NCBI GenBank assembly: GCA_031761405.1
Contig: JASEVX010000003.1
Coordinates: forward strand, 18,066,489-18,130,488
DNA length: 64,000 nt
DNA from: Serripes groenlandicus
Taxonomy: Eukaryota; Mollusca; Bivalvia; Cardiida; Cardiidae
Direction: 5' to 3'
Shown here: piece by piece, positions 11,335-22,493 of the stretch
Position numbering within the stretch: the first letter of the stretch is position 1
How the letters are laid out: every line of letters begins with the position of its first letter
Position numbers and translations under genes: made by a program
The notes under the pieces: model-generated
What the model saw: only the letters and a program-made list of their open reading frames with translations
What the model was told of the DNA's origin: nothing
The model's database searches: none

Positions 11335-11579
11335 ACATTTTCCCACATGCAGACAAAGTTTGATGCAACAGGAGTACTTATTGTTGGTTTCATGCAAAAC
11401 GGTTGTAAAATAGACCTTGAACAAGAAGTAGTTACAACCGTTTTGCATGAAGCCCTCGTTATTTAAATATTGTGACAAAAGGGGAAATAGCTCATGATCT
11501 ATATTTTCAACTGAATTCAATAACTAAACTTCTATTCATCATGATTACAGAGATTTTCCATATTTGTCCCTGAATGTCT
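11335..11579 (+). mobile_element. TTAA-MITE type B with a hairpin insertion, right end replaced by a SINE
   Basis: TTTCCCACATGCAGAC at the left; body resumes at TATTGTGACAAAAGG (11467) after the hairpin element and ends at CCATATTTGTCCCTG where the SINE begins. Confidence 0.6.
11388..11451. mobile_element. Small foldback hairpin with 20-bp perfect arms
   Basis: Arms 11388-11407 and 11432-11451 (TTCATGCAAAACGGTTGTAA) are perfect inverted repeats. Half-copies of the arm occur near 42558 and 47773. Confidence 0.75.
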
Positions 11580-11753
11580 TGGTTTCGATCCCCAGTCGCA
11601 GCGCTGTGGTCTTGGTTGAGTGCTCCTAGGAAAGGCACAGTTCCCAGCCTAGTTCTGATTTGTTTACCCAGGGATCATGAATAAGTGAACAGTTGCCGTG
11701 ATAGAACTGAAATAATGTTGAAAACAGCGTTGAACCCCAAGAAAACAAAAGAA
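11580..11753 (+). mobile_element. SINE (GGATCATGAATAAGTG type), head truncated
   Basis: Contains a B-box-like GGTTTCGATCCCC, TTGTTTACCCAGGGATCATG, GCCGTGATAGAACTG and the tail GTTGAAAACAGCGTTGAACC followed by an A-rich end. Confidence 0.75.
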
Positions 11754-11800
11754 AATTGCCTGAATGAGACTTACGGTTAAATGTTCGCCTGAAACTATAT

Positions 11801-12013
11801 TTAAACCCTTTCCCACATACAGGGTATCTGCAGCAGACGACTGAAAAGTTCTGATCAAAAGTATGGAAAACATACATCTTCAGATGAAAGGAAAATTATT
11901 GAATTATAGAGCTGAAAACATTGTGGCAATTTAAAGGGAGATATTGTTTTCACCATTTGTCACAGCATTTTCATAAGTCGGCCAGAAAGAGTCTGTTTGT
12001 TGAAAAGGGTTAA
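11801..12013 (-). mobile_element. TTAA-MITE type B, complete but diverged
   Basis: TTAAACCCTTTCCCACATA to GTTGAAAAGGGTTAA. Confidence 0.8.
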
Positions 12014-12085
12014 GAATTGTTTGCTTTGAAAAGATATAGGAAATTAGTTGTAACATCTAGAAATTTAGATATTCATTTTTCATAC

Positions 12086-12215
12086 TGAATTGAATATATT
12101 GTGGATGAAGGAGAAATTGCTCATTCTGAATCAATTTTACCTTTTCCACAATGATTTCAAAAGTTGTCTGCCACATTAATGGCATTAAAATAAATTTTGT
12201 CCGAGTAAGGGTTAA
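12086..12215 (-). mobile_element. TTAA-MITE type B, right half
   Basis: Core GGAGAAATTGCTCATTC then TTTCAAAAGTTGTCTGCC and GAGTAAGGGTTAA. Confidence 0.65.
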
Positions 12216-12475
12216 CGAATATCCGCCATTAATAACCGATCTCTCAAGTTGTTACTGTTTTGACCAGAGATTGAAAGCTCATGAATTAAAGTGATCCATT
12301 TTAATATAATTGATAAGAATAGACCATACAAAAGACAAAGTGAAGTGGCCTGTTCCATTATATTTTATTAGCAAGTGTGGCACAAGGAAAGGACCAAACA
12401 GTGATTTCCGTTATAACAGATGACATTTGATATCTTAGCAGTAGACAACTCTTGAGAAACAATGTTCAGTGCCAT

Positions 12476-13560
12476 TTTAGCTCACCTGAGCTTTGCTCAA
12501 GGTGAGTTATTATGATCGCCTTTTGTCCGGCGACCGGCGTCCGTCAACATCTTCTCCTCAGTGACCAGAGGGTCAATTGAGATGAAACTTCACAGAAAGC
12601 ATCTTCTCAATGACCTCACTAGAATTCCTTCAAAGATTTGGGATCCATGCAGAATTTGTTGTTTCCATGGCAACGAAATGAAAAAAACTTCAAAATTCTT
12701 CTTCTCCCAAACTGGTTGGCAGATATTTTAAAAATAATTTTGTAGAAATGTTCCTTGAATGACCCTCTATCAGATTCCTTCAAGCCATGTTGATTGGTCG
12801 AAAAGCATGGCGGCCAGGGGGCGGTGCTATTTTGCCTTATATGGCTATAGTGAAAACTTAAAAAATCTTCTCCTCCAAAAGTGTCGGCGATTTTCAAATA
12901 ATTTTGTAGAAATGTTCCTTAAGTGACCCACTATCAGATTCCCTCAAGCCATGTGATTTGTCGAAAAACATGGCCGTCAGGGGGGGCGGGGGGCTATTTT
13001 GTCTTATATGACTATAGTGAAAACTTAAAAAATCTTCTCCTCCGAAAGTGTCAGGCCGATTTTCAAATAATTTTGTAGAAATGTTCCTCAAGTGACCCAC
13101 TATCAGATTCCTTCAAACCATGTTGATTGGTCGAAAAACATGGCCGGCAGTGGGTAGGGCTATTTTGTCTTATATGACTATAGTGAAAACTTAAAAAATC
13201 TTCTCCTCCGAAAGTGTCAGGCCGATTTTCAAATAATTTTGTAGAAATGTTCCTTGGATGACCCTCTATCAGATTCCCTCAAGCCATGTTGATTGGTGAA
13301 AAAACATGGCCACCAGGGGGCGGAACTATTTTGTCTCATATGGTTATAGTGAAAACTTAAAAAATCTTCTCCGACGAAAGTGTCAGGCCGATTTTCAAAT
13401 AATTTGTAGAAATGTTCCAAGGGTGACCCTCTATCAGATTCCTTCAAACCAAGTTGATTGGTCCAAAACTATGGCCGTCAGGGGGGCGGGCTTATATGGC
13501 TAAAGTGAATAAAAAATAATCAGTTGAGCGATCCACGGCCATCTTGTTTTTTTTTTTTTA
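12476..13560 (+). mobile_element. AGCTCACCTGAGC repeat with about 165-bp tandem units
   Basis: Opens with TTTTAGCTCACCTGAGC. Four to five units share AAACTTAAAAAATCTTCTCC, GATTTTCAAATAATTTTGTA, CTATCAGATTCCTTCAA and GTTGATTGGTCGAAAAACAT. It closes with GGCCATCTTG and a T run. Open frames inside are by-products of the units. Confidence 0.8.
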
Positions 13561-13660
13561 GATATAATAATTTTTTCTAATTCCTCCATACGGCAAATCT
13601 GCAGCAGACAAATTTGAATACATGATCACACATTGTTTAAGGTTTCAAACATCTCTTTTA

Positions 13661-13744
13661 CCCAGGGATCATGAATAAGTGAACTGTCGCCGTGATATAA
13701 CTGAAATATTGTTTAAAGCGGCGTAAAACCACAATAAATAAATA
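13661..13744 (+). mobile_element. SINE 3' part (GGATCATGAATAAGTG type)
   Basis: CCCAGGGATCATGAATAAGT to GCGGCGTAAAACC plus an A-rich tail, flanked by 16-bp direct repeats TCAAACATCTCTTTTA / TCAAACATCTCTCTTA at 13645-13660 and 13745-13760. Confidence 0.85.
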
Positions 13745-13779
13745 TCAAACATCTCTCTTAATGAAGGTGTTGAAAACAT

Positions 13780-14053
13780 TTTGTTTGTTTGTTTGTTTGG
13801 AGTTTAACGCCGCTTTCAACAGCTTTGGTCATATCACGGCGGTCTGAGTGCACCTACCCATGTTTTCCTGGCTTTCCCACACCAGTACTTACACAACATT
13901 CTTTCGAAGCCACTGACTACTTTCTCACATAGATCAGAGGTGAGAGGCAATGGAAAAATCGCCCGAAAGAATGTCGCCGCAACCGGGTATCGAACCCGTG
14001 ACCTCCAGATCACGAGTCAGATACGCTACCAATTGAGCTACCCGGCCGGGTAC
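13780..14053 (-). mobile_element. SINE with tRNA head (CGT at the anticodon position), complete
   Basis: On the minus strand the head has an A box (TAGCTCAATTGGTAGCG) and B box (GGTTCGATACC), then ACATTCTTTCGGGCG, GTACTGGTGTGGGAAAGCC and the tail GCGGCGTTAAACTCC plus (CAAA)n. Target duplication TGTTGAAAACAT at 13768-13779 and 14054-14065 is perfect. Confidence 0.9.
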
Positions 14054-14080
14054 TGTTGAAAACATAATGGCAAATGGAGA

Positions 14081-14297
14081 ATTATTTATTTATTTGGGTT
14101 TTATGCCGCTTTCAACATTATTTCAGTTATATCACGGCGACAGTTCACTTATTCATGATCCCTGGGTAAACAAACCAGTACTAGGCTAGAAAATGTGCCT
14201 TGCCCAAGGGCACTCCACCATGACCGTAGTGCCGCGACTGGGGATCGAACCCGGGACACCCGGTTTCGAAATCCCAGACGCTAACCACTCGACCACA
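14081..14297 (-). mobile_element. SINE with a Ser/Leu-like tRNA head, complete
   Basis: Minus-strand head TGTGGTCGAGTGGTTAGCG and B box GGTTCGATCCCC, then GCCCTTGGGCAAGGCAC, the GGATCATGAATAAGTG block and tail GTTGAAAGCGGCATAAAACC plus (AAAT)n. Target duplication GCAAATGGAGA at 14070-14080 and 14298-14308. Confidence 0.9.
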
Positions 14298-14566
14298 GCA
14301 AATGGAGAAATTGCTCATTATGTTCACAATTTCAGCTTTTGCTACAATATTTTCAAAAGTCTTCTTCTGCAGATGTGTCAGAAAGTGTTTGTAGGTGGGA
14401 AAGGGTAAAGAATTTATTATTTTTAATCAGACAACTCTTAATATTATTGATGAGCAATTCACCAAGTGTCTAAAGTTTCTTTTGGTGCCTGACTTGGCAT
14501 TAGGAAACACTTATGGATCTCTGCTCTCTTGTCTGTCTGTTTATCACACTGATATGGAATGACAGT

Positions 14567-15350
14567 CGACACATGGTTTCTTGGAACATTTTTGTGTTTG
14601 ATATTACTGACTATGCGTTTCTTGGAACACTTTTGTGTTTGATATTACTAACTATCATCACTGTGTTTCTTGGAACACTCTTAATTGTGTTTGATATTAC
14701 TGACTATGCGTTTCTTGGAACACTTTTGTATTTGATAGTACTGACTGTGTTTCTTGGAACACTTGTGTTTGATATTACTGACTATGTGTTTCTTGGAACA
14801 CTGTTGTGTATTATTATTACTGGCTATGTGTTTCTTGAAACACTATTGTGTTTGATATTACTGACTGTGGTTCTTGGAACAATCTTATGTTTGCTATTGA
14901 TATCTATGTGTTTCTTGGAAACACTCTTGTGTGTTTGATATTACTAACTATGTGTTTCTTGGAACACTCTTGTGTTTGATATTACTGACTGTGTTTCTTG
15001 AAACACTAATGTGTTTGAATTTTATCACTGGCTATGTGTTTATTGGAACACTCTTGTGTTTGATTTGTTTTGTTTGTTTGTTTGGAGTTTAACGCCGCTT
15101 TCAACAGCTTTGGTCATATCACGGCGGTCAGTGCACCTACCCATGTTTTCCTGGCTTTCCCACACCAGTACTTACACAACATTCTTTCGAAGCCACTGAC
15201 TACTTTCTCACATAGATCAGAGGTGAGAGGCAATGGAAAACATCGCCCGAAAGAATGTCGCCGCAACCGGGTATCGAACCCGTGACCTCCAGATCACGAG
15301 TCAGATACGCTACCAATCTTGTGTTTGAAATTAACTGACTATGTGTTTGT
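14567..15350 (+). repeat. About 41-bp minisatellite interrupted by a SINE
   Basis: About twelve imperfect units built on TGTTTGATATTACTGACTAT and GTTTCTTGGAACACT. A SINE splits the array at 15064-15316. The open frame over the array (14513-14938) only reflects the repeats. Confidence 0.9.
15064..15316 (-). mobile_element. SINE (CGT-type tRNA head), 5'-truncated
   Basis: Same family as 13780-14053 but starting at TTGGTAGCGTATCTGAC within the head. Target duplication TCTTGTGTTTGA at 15052-15063 and 15317-15328. Confidence 0.9.
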
Positions 15351-15589
15351 TTCTTCAGGACTACGATTATTTAAAATGAATTTACATCTAAGCCGAAATA
15401 CAAAAAACCTCAGTAAATGAAAATTAATACTAATTGAATTGAATTAAAAGTATTGTGGCATAAGTCCTAGCTAGCTGTGCTGCTGAGACATCGGAAAACA
15501 TCGGTTTATAAGGGAAGTAACTCAATAATTTACCTGAGGTTCTTTAAATGAACATTTTTCCACAATGATGTTTTCACAACTCTTTTAAA

Positions 15590-15680
15590 AAATGATGCAT
15601 TCATGTATAAACAGATGTTACATACTTTCATGTAGATGTTTTCAAAGACTGCGGATTTGTTGTATGTGTGAAAGGGTTAA
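15590..15680 (+). mobile_element. TTAA-MITE type B, right end only
   Basis: TAGATGTTTTCAAAGAC, then GGATTTGTTGTATGTGTG and AAAGGGTTAA. Confidence 0.55.
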
Positions 15681-16398
15681 AGAAAACTCAGCTTAGTATC
15701 TGTATAGCCGATTACACATGCCGTAGACAGAAAATCACGAATTGACACAATTTGACCGGGGTTGATAACTGTTTTCCATTAGGGCATAAGCTGTTGATAA
15801 AAGGACACTTTGGCATTACCTTTCAAAGGATACTCTTGTTTACCTTCATTTCAATAATGCTATAAAGTCTTAAAGATAAGCCCCTGAAAATTTAGGACTG
15901 TTTATTAAATCCTTTATTCCTTGAGACAAGCGTGATATTAATAAAAATATTTTTAAGCAAGAAAGACAAATAATATATTTTCATAAGATGCAATAAACCT
16001 TAAAAATTCAATGTGTTTCTTATTTTTCTAAAGAGCATGAAAAAATGGAGAAAAGCTGCGTAATAATTGCTTGTAATTAGCTTTGATTACATTTATCACT
16101 AAGTTTTCAAATTGTTCTGTCACATTATTGTTAAAAGTGTTGACCAAGTGTCATGGAAAGGGCATGTAAGATTAACGCATGATCTGATTGGATGATTTTG
16201 TGACGCCTACCATTGGCACAGGGTGACATATAGGAATCACTTCTCTGTTGACTGTCCGTCTGTCTGTCTGTCCTTCATTTTTTTCACTTACTCATGTTCC
16301 TTCTAACACTTTTGTTAGTTCCTTCCAAGATGAAGATATTAGAATAGAAAATATGGGATATTCAACCAACCGTTTTCCTCAAGATTAGAAAACATAAA
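15681..16398. other. AT-rich, no gene seen
   Basis: Only a scrap of a TGTCTGTCTGTC repeat start near 16255-16275. Confidence 0.4.
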
Positions 16399-16625
16399 TT
16401 AACCCTTTCCCTCATACGACAATTCTGCAGCAGTCGACTTAAAACATATTTTGTCTAAAAATAGAAAATCTCTATAATTGAATTGAAAACCTATGACTAA
16501 AAGTGGAAAACATTGTGGCAAAAGGAGAATTTGCACGTTTTGTACAATTTCTTTTGTCACTATGTTTTCAAAAAGCCGTCTGCTGCAGAGGTGTCAGAAA
16601 GCGTCGGTATGAGGTAAAGGGTTAA
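16399..16625 (-). mobile_element. TTAA-MITE type A, complete
   Basis: TTAACCCTTTCCCTCATACG to GTATGAGGTAAAGGGTTAA. Confidence 0.92.
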
Positions 16626-16629
16626 AAGA

Positions 16630-17102
16630 GACACTGCTCATATCAGTAAGCAATTTCCTTCTTTTCTCACAACGTTATAATCTCCTGTGATTCTTTTGAC
16701 TCAATTTTGCACTTGGTATCTTGTTAAGTCTGCTGCTAACTTCTTTTGCCATAATGTTTTCAATTCAGTTATTGTGTTGTCATATAAGGGACTTTTCCTT
16801 ATGTTTTCAAAGTTGCTACATATGAGCCGTCACACGAGAAAACCTACAATGTCGATTTTGCGTAAAGTATCGACCTGGATCAGCCTTAGCATGCCGCGCA
16901 GGCTTACCCGGATAGACACTTTTCAACTCCTGTGGATTTTCTGTTTCAGGAAGCATGACTTTATACCAGTCTATGATCGAATCTGTCGGCCCGAATCAGT
17001 CTGTGTGGACTGCGCAGACTGATCTAGGTAGATACATTATGCAGAGGCCATAATGTTGTTTTTTCTCGCGGGACGGCTCATATTTGTTGTGTCTTGGTAA
17101 GG
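16630..17102 (+). mobile_element. TTAA-MITE type B split by a TGAGCCGT-MITE
   Basis: Left part to TTTTCAAAGTTGCTACATA (16822), right part TTTGTTGTGTCTTGGTAAGGG from 17081. Confidence 0.65.
16823..17080 (+). mobile_element. TGAGCCGT-MITE, complete, inserted in a TTAA-MITE
   Basis: Ends TGAGCCGTCACACGAGAAAA and TTCTCGCGGGACGGCTCA are inverted repeats flanked by TA on each side, consistent with Tc1/mariner-type insertion. TTAA-MITE sequence lies on both flanks. Confidence 0.8.
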
Positions 17103-17134
17103 GATAATTTTGGATAACTGTTTACCTGATATAT

Positions 17135-17234
17135 TAATCCTTTCCAACATATAGACGCTTTCTGCTGCATTTGCAGCAGACGACTTTTGAAAACATTGTT
17201 GCAAATGGGGCAATTGCTCGGGTAAAGGGTAAAG
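17135..17234 (+). mobile_element. TTAA-MITE left half
   Basis: TTAATCCTTTCCAACATATA, GCAGCAGACGACTTTTG, the core, then an abrupt GGGTAAAGGGTAAAG end. Confidence 0.7.
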
Positions 17235-17305
17235 ATCCATCTGCTTTGGCTTATCTGAGCAAAATATGTATATTATCTGAAAAATTTGAAGTATTGTTTT
17301 GATCC

Positions 17306-19142
17306 AAAGTGAAACTTAAACTGTAATAGGGAAAAGCTGAAAGAACACTATATCAGAGAAAAGCTCAAAGTAAACTGTATCAGTGAAAAGCTCAAAGTAA
17401 ACTGTATCAGTGAAAAGCTCAAAGTAAACTGTATCAGTGAAAAGCTCAAAGTAAACTGTATCAGTGAAAAGCTCAAAGTAAACTGTATCAGTGAAAAGCT
17501 CAAAGTAAACTGTATCAGTGAAAAGCTCAAAGTAAACTGTATCAGTGAAAATCTCAAAGTAAACTGTATCAGGAAAAAACTCTAAAGTATCTAAAAATGT
17601 ATCAGGGAAAAGCTCAAAGTAAACTGTATCACAAGGAAAAGCACAAAGTAAACTGTATCACTGGTAAAAGCTCAAAGTAAACTGTATCACTTGTAAAAGC
17701 TCAAAGTAAATTGTATCACTGGTAAAAGCCCAAAGTAAACTGTATCACTCAAAGTATATTGTATCAGAGAAAAGCTGAAAGTAAATGTATCAAAGCTCAA
17801 AGTAAAACTGTATCAGGGCAAAGCTGAAAGTGAAATGTATAAGTAAACTGTATCAGGAAAAAGCTCAAAGTAAACTGTATCAGGAAAAGAATCAAAGTAA
17901 ACTGTATCAGGGAGCTCAAAGGAAGCTGTATCAGATAAATGCTAAAAGTAAACTGTATTGGGTAAATGCTCAAAGTAAACTGGATCAGGTAAATGCTTAA
18001 AAAGTAAACTGGATCAGGTAAATGCTAAAAGTAAACTGTATTAGGTAAAAGCACAAAGTAAACTGTATCAGATAAAAGCTAAAAGTAAACTGTATCAGAT
18101 AAAAGCTAAAAGTAAACTGTATCAGGGAGCTCAAAGTAAGCTGTATCAGAAGCTCAAAGTAAACTGTATCAGATAAATGCTCAAAGTAAACTGGATCAGG
18201 TAAATGCTCAAAGTAAACTGTATCAGGTAAATGCTCAAAGTAAACTGTATCAGGTAAATGCTCAAAGTAAACTGTATCAGATAAATGCTCAAAGTAAACT
18301 GTAACAGGTAAATGCTCAGAGTAAACTGTATTAGGTAATGCTCAAAGTAAACTGTATCGGATAAATGCTCAAAGTAAACTGTATCAGGTAAATGCTCAAA
18401 GTAAACTGTATTAGGTAATGCTCAAAGTAAACTGTATCGGATAAATGCTCAAAGTAAACTGTATCAGGTAAATGCTCAAAGTAAACTGTATCAGGTAAAT
18501 GCTCAAAGTAAACTGTATTAGGTAAATGCTCAAAGTAAACTGTATCAGGTAAATGCTCAAAGTAAACTGGATCAGGTAAATGCTAAAAGTAAATTGTATC
18601 AGGTAAATGCTCAAAGTAATCTGTATCAGATAAATGCTCAAAGTAAACTGTAACAGGTAAATGCTCAAAGTAAACTGTATCAGGTAAATGCTCAAAGTAA
18701 ACTGTATCAGGTAAATGCTCAAAGTAAACTGGATCAGGTAAATGCTAAAAGTAAATTGTATCAGGTAAATGCTCAAAGTAAACTGTATCAGATAAATGCT
18801 CAAAGTAAACTGTAACAGGTAAAAGATCAAAGTAAACTGTATCAGGTAAATGCTCAGAGTAAACTGTATTAGGTAAATGCTAAAAGTAAATTGTATCAGG
18901 TAAATGCTCAAAGTAAACTGTATCAGGTAAATGCTCAAAGTAAACTGTATCAGGTAAATGCTCAAAGTAAACTGTATCGGATAAATGCTCAAAGTAAACT
19001 GTATCAGGTAAATGCTCAAAGTAAACTGTATTAGGTAAATGCTCAAAGTAAACTGTATCAGGTAAATGCTCAAAGTAAACTGGATCAGGTAAATGCTAAA
19101 AGTAAATTGTATCAGGAAAAAACTGAAAGTAAACCTTATCAT
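17306..19142. repeat. 27-bp minisatellite, about 1.8 kb
   Basis: Roughly 65 units of AAAGCTCAAAGTAAACTGTA plus TCAGTGA or, in the right part, AATGCTCAAAGTAAACTGTA plus TCAGGTA. Two sub-arrays (homogeneous 17353-17560, and 18130-19110) flank a degenerate middle. As 27 is divisible by three, minus-strand frames stay open (17348-17557 and 18411-19142); they have no start context, splice signals or non-repeat sequence. Confidence 0.97.
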
Positions 19143-19842
19143 AGAAAATTGCCCAAATTGGGGTTATTTTCCATCTTTGTAATCCATGTATTATCGTTAT
19201 GTATGCGATATGCTTAAAAATGTTTTATATTGCTTTCAAACGAATATCATTTGAGGTGAAGTAGATTAGTGCTGTACACCATTTTTTTTCTTCACATTCT
19301 TTAAGTCATGTCAAAAAAATTGTTTTAGATCTTTTTACAATTTTATGTAATTGCATCAATTTAATCTTGTTACGGATGTTAGTAATGCACCTTAAATGTC
19401 AAGGTTTTGTAAAAGCAATGATTGCGCAAAACACATTCTTTATCAAGGGTAGTTATAGTTGCTTTGTTAAAAGGAAAAGTGATATTAAGCAGGAATATAG
19501 GGCATAGGGTCAACTCAGGGTTGTTTTGTTATAGGTATATCAGTGATTTAAATTTTCGGACATCATATTGAGAGACAGATACTCGTATTTAATAATTATT
19601 TGCTGTAGGTGGCTGTAGTGACACTGGGTGGCTTTTTTATGTAGGGTTCGTGAGGTGAAAAGGTTTATAGATTTTAAAAGTGTTTTTTATGTCTGATAGC
19701 AAATCGGTGATGATTTACTCATTTATCATTTTGTGGTTTGTTACTAAATGTTTTATACGTTCTTGAAAAAAACCAGTTACTTATTTTTGCCGAGAATTTT
19801 AAAAGTTGTCAAGTGCTGCAGATGTATGTGGGAAATTATAAC
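19143..19842. other. AT-rich, no gene seen
   Basis: Only a TTAA-MITE remnant (GTCAAGTGCTGCAGATGTA) at 19808-19836. Confidence 0.4.
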
Positions 19843-20072
19843 TTAACCCATCCCCTCATATAGACGCTTTCTGACGCCTCTGCTGCAGACGGCGTTTTGA
19901 AAACATAGTGACAAAAGAAGAAATTGCTCAAAACAAGCAATTTCTCCTTTTGCCACAATTCTTACCACTTTCAGTCATAGGTCATCCATTCAATTATAGA
20001 GATTTTCTATGTTTTGATAAAATATGTTCAAAGTCGTCTGCTGCAGAATTGTCGTATGAGGGAAAGGGTTAA
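19843..20072 (+). mobile_element. TTAA-MITE type A, complete
   Basis: TTAACCCATCCCCTCATATA to GTATGAGGGAAAGGGTTAA; core GCTCAAAACAAGC. Confidence 0.92.
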
Positions 20073-20748
20073 CCAATTTTATTCTACAGTAAGCTTAATT
20101 GTCTATTGCTCTGTTTTCTACATTTAACCTGAATTATAGTTTTATATAAAAAGTTCATATTTTGTTTGAAATTCAGTTGAAACTGAAGCATCTGTAAGCA
20201 GAATTTATAAATTAGATATTGTGTAACGCATCTTCAATTGATGAATGAGAAAAAAAATCATAATTTACAAAAGATTTTGCAAAATAATTATGATTTTTGA
20301 TTTGAACCCTTTTCTACATGTAAATTATTTTGAGCACTTTCTACTTTTTCCACAATGTTTTCAAATCTATTAAAATAATTAGTAAAATGAAGATCATTTA
20401 TGCAGGTTTTGCACATTTTTGCTCAGAAGTTTTTAATAGTTGTCTTCGAACGTGTTTTTGGTTGACTCGTTCAGCCCCAGTAGAGGCATTCGATCTATCA
20501 ACGAATATGTAGAGTGACCGTAAGTAGGCAACTGGCAACTGTAAGCCATTTCTACTTTTGTGACAATGGTCAGCTGCAGTTTGGTTGAAATAAGAAGCCT
20601 TTCTGAATGGCCATGTGGACTCAAGTATAAGAATCATTGGACAGGATATTGTAAGGTAACTGTTGACTATCGAGTGACAGTTCATAGTTCAAAAAAGAAA
20701 AATAATATTGTTTAATTTTTAGCAATTTCTCCTTATCCTGGGATACTA
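20073..20748. other. AT-rich, no gene seen
   Basis: A weak segment at 20639-20690 (GACAGGATATTGTAAGG, GTGACAGTTCATAG) recurs diverged at about 20990-21015 and 21415-21465. Confidence 0.4.
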
Positions 20749-20982
20749 TTAAAACCCTTTCCCTCATATAGACGCTTTCTGACGCCTCGGAAGCAGACAG
20801 CTTTTTGAAAACATAGTGACAAAAGAAGAAATTGCTCAAAACGAGCAATTTCTCCTTTTACCACAATGTTTTCTACTTTTAGTGATACTGGTTATCCATT
20901 CAATTATAGAGAATTTCTATTTTTTGACTAAATATGTTCAAAGTCGTCTGCTGCAGAATTGTCATATGAGGGAAAGGATTAA
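20749..20982 (+). mobile_element. TTAA-MITE type A, complete
   Basis: TTAAAACCCTTTCCCTCATA to CATATGAGGGAAAGGATTAA; core GCTCAAAACGAGC. Confidence 0.9.
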
Positions 20983-21057
20983 AGGGTACCCTGTAGTCTG
21001 TCAGGTGACAGTTCACAGGGAAACATTTTGGGAAAGGAAAAAATGACAGTGAACATT

Positions 21058-21143
21058 TTTAGCAATTCCTCTTTTCCCACAATATGATTTCAAAAGTCTC
21101 TTGCAGAGGCATCATTAGTTATCTATATCGGTGAAAGAACGGT
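21058..21143 (-). mobile_element. TTAA-MITE right-half fragment
   Basis: AGCAATTCCTCTTTTCCC, TTTCAAAAGTCTCTTGCAG and GGTGAAAGAACGGTAA. Confidence 0.5.
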
Positions 21144-21182
21144 AAACCTCTGGGAAGCCTTTCTGGTTAACTCACCTCTCGT

Positions 21183-21408
21183 ATAACCCTTTCCCACATA
21201 CAACAAACTTGCAGCAGACAACTTAGAAATCATCTAGACAAAAATATGGCAAATCTCTATGCTGGATGTTTATATGCTGAATAATGTTGAAAAACATTTT
21301 GGCGAAAGGAGAAATTGCTCGTTTTGAGCAATTTCTCATTTCGTCACAATGTTTTCAAAAGTGGTCTGCTGAAGAGACCTAGTCAGAAATGTATGTGGGA
21401 AAGGGATA
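21183..21408 (-). mobile_element. TTAA-MITE type B, complete
   Basis: ATAACCCTTTCCCACATACA to GTATGTGGGAAAGGGATAA, flanked by ATAA on both sides rather than TTAA. Confidence 0.88.
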
Positions 21409-22104
21409 AGTATCCTATCACCGGATACTGTGAAGGTGACTATCCAGTGACAGTACATAGTGCGTTTATAATTGGATTGTTTTACACCTGAGTGCATTTT
21501 TACGGTACTCATAGATGTTAACAAAAAAAATATCTAGGTATCAGTCGAAAAGTTATCACTTTATAAATAAAAGGGGGGGGATGGTGGATTTTACAGTGTG
21601 AAAGTTGTGGTTGACAAAGGTGGACTTAATAATTTATTATCATTTATTTTCATGTGGGAAAAAAAATCTATTTATATGAGAGATGATCGATTGACTGTTT
21701 AATATTATTCATTATGATGTTTGCAAATAATATTTTTAAAAGTCACAAACTTTAAATTATTTGTGGTAAAGAAATAGAGGATGCATATTTTTGATATATA
21801 TAGTCTTAGTTAAACATATTGCAGGAATCACAGGGGTTTCTCATCAGGAAAAATATCTCCATTTCTTATTTTGTTTTCAAAAGGCATCTTTTATAAACGT
21901 GTCAAGTCATCTGCATGTAATTTATAAGAATCAATCACCATAATATTCTGTTCTAGTGATTGACAGAAATAGCAATTGTTTTTGAAAAGATATATTTGAC
22001 AATATTAACTGTGATACTTAATTTACATCTCACTGGATCATTTTAGAATTGATAAATCCTAACCTGGTGATTCTTGGAAAGTGCTCCGTATACTTTGGTA
22101 AGTT
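21409..22104. other. AT-rich, no gene seen
   Basis: A G run at 21572-21579 is the only notable feature. Confidence 0.4.
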
Positions 22105-22119
22105 AATCTTTCTGTATGG

Positions 22120-22166
22120 GCTGTTGAAAGCGGCTTTAAACTCCAAACAAACAAACAAAACAAACA
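22120..22166 (+). mobile_element. SINE, severely 5'-truncated (tail only)
   Basis: GCTGTTGAAAGCGGCTTTAA plus (CAAA)n, flanked by a perfect 15-bp duplication AATCTTTCTGTATGG at 22105-22119 and 22167-22181, so a real insertion of a 47-bp tail. Confidence 0.9.
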
Positions 22167-22213
22167 AATCTTTCTGTATGGAACATTACATTTTGAAACT
22201 GAAACAGTAATGC

Positions 22214-22444
22214 TTAACCCTTTCCCTCATATAGATGCTTTCTGTCGCCTCTGCAGCAGACGGCTTTTTGAAAACATAGTGATAAAAGAAGAAATTGCTC
22301 AAAACGAGCAATTTCTCCTTTTGCCACAATGTTTTTCCACGTTTGGTCATAGGTTATCCATTCAATTATAGAGATTTTCTATTTTTTGACAAAATATGTT
22401 CAAAGTCGTCTGCTGCAGAATTGTCATATGAGGGAAAGGATTAA
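22214..22444 (+). mobile_element. TTAA-MITE type A, complete
   Basis: TTAACCCTTTCCCTCATATA to CATATGAGGGAAAGGATTAA; core GCTCAAAACGAGC. Confidence 0.93.
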
Positions 22445-22493
22445 TTGCAATAGGGATGATAACAATATATTTTGTAAAAACTCATTGACAATA

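Larger units (their letters stand above)
13577..14406 (-). mobile_element. TTAA-MITE type B carrying three SINE insertions
   Basis: Host pieces are 13577-13660, 13745-13779, 14054-14080 and 14298-14406 (ending GTGGGAAAGGGTAA). Removing the three SINEs and one copy of each target duplication gives one continuous element. Confidence 0.8.

Noticed and set aside
13975..14047. A tRNA gene on the minus strand
   Set aside because: The A and B boxes are present but continue into a SINE body and tail with a target duplication, and the anticodon stem is mismatched. The same applies at 45032 and 60227.
14513..14938. 141-codon hydrophobic frame resembling repeated membrane helices
   Set aside because: It follows the 41-bp minisatellite, includes repeat-only sequence and is broken when the period drifts.
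18411..19142. 243-codon minus-strand open frame with repeated SIYLIQFTL
   Set aside because: The frame exists only because the minisatellite period is 27 bp. There is no splice signal or non-repeat sequence.
17306..19142. CRISPR-like direct repeats
   Set aside because: The units are contiguous with no unique spacers, and the genome is animal.
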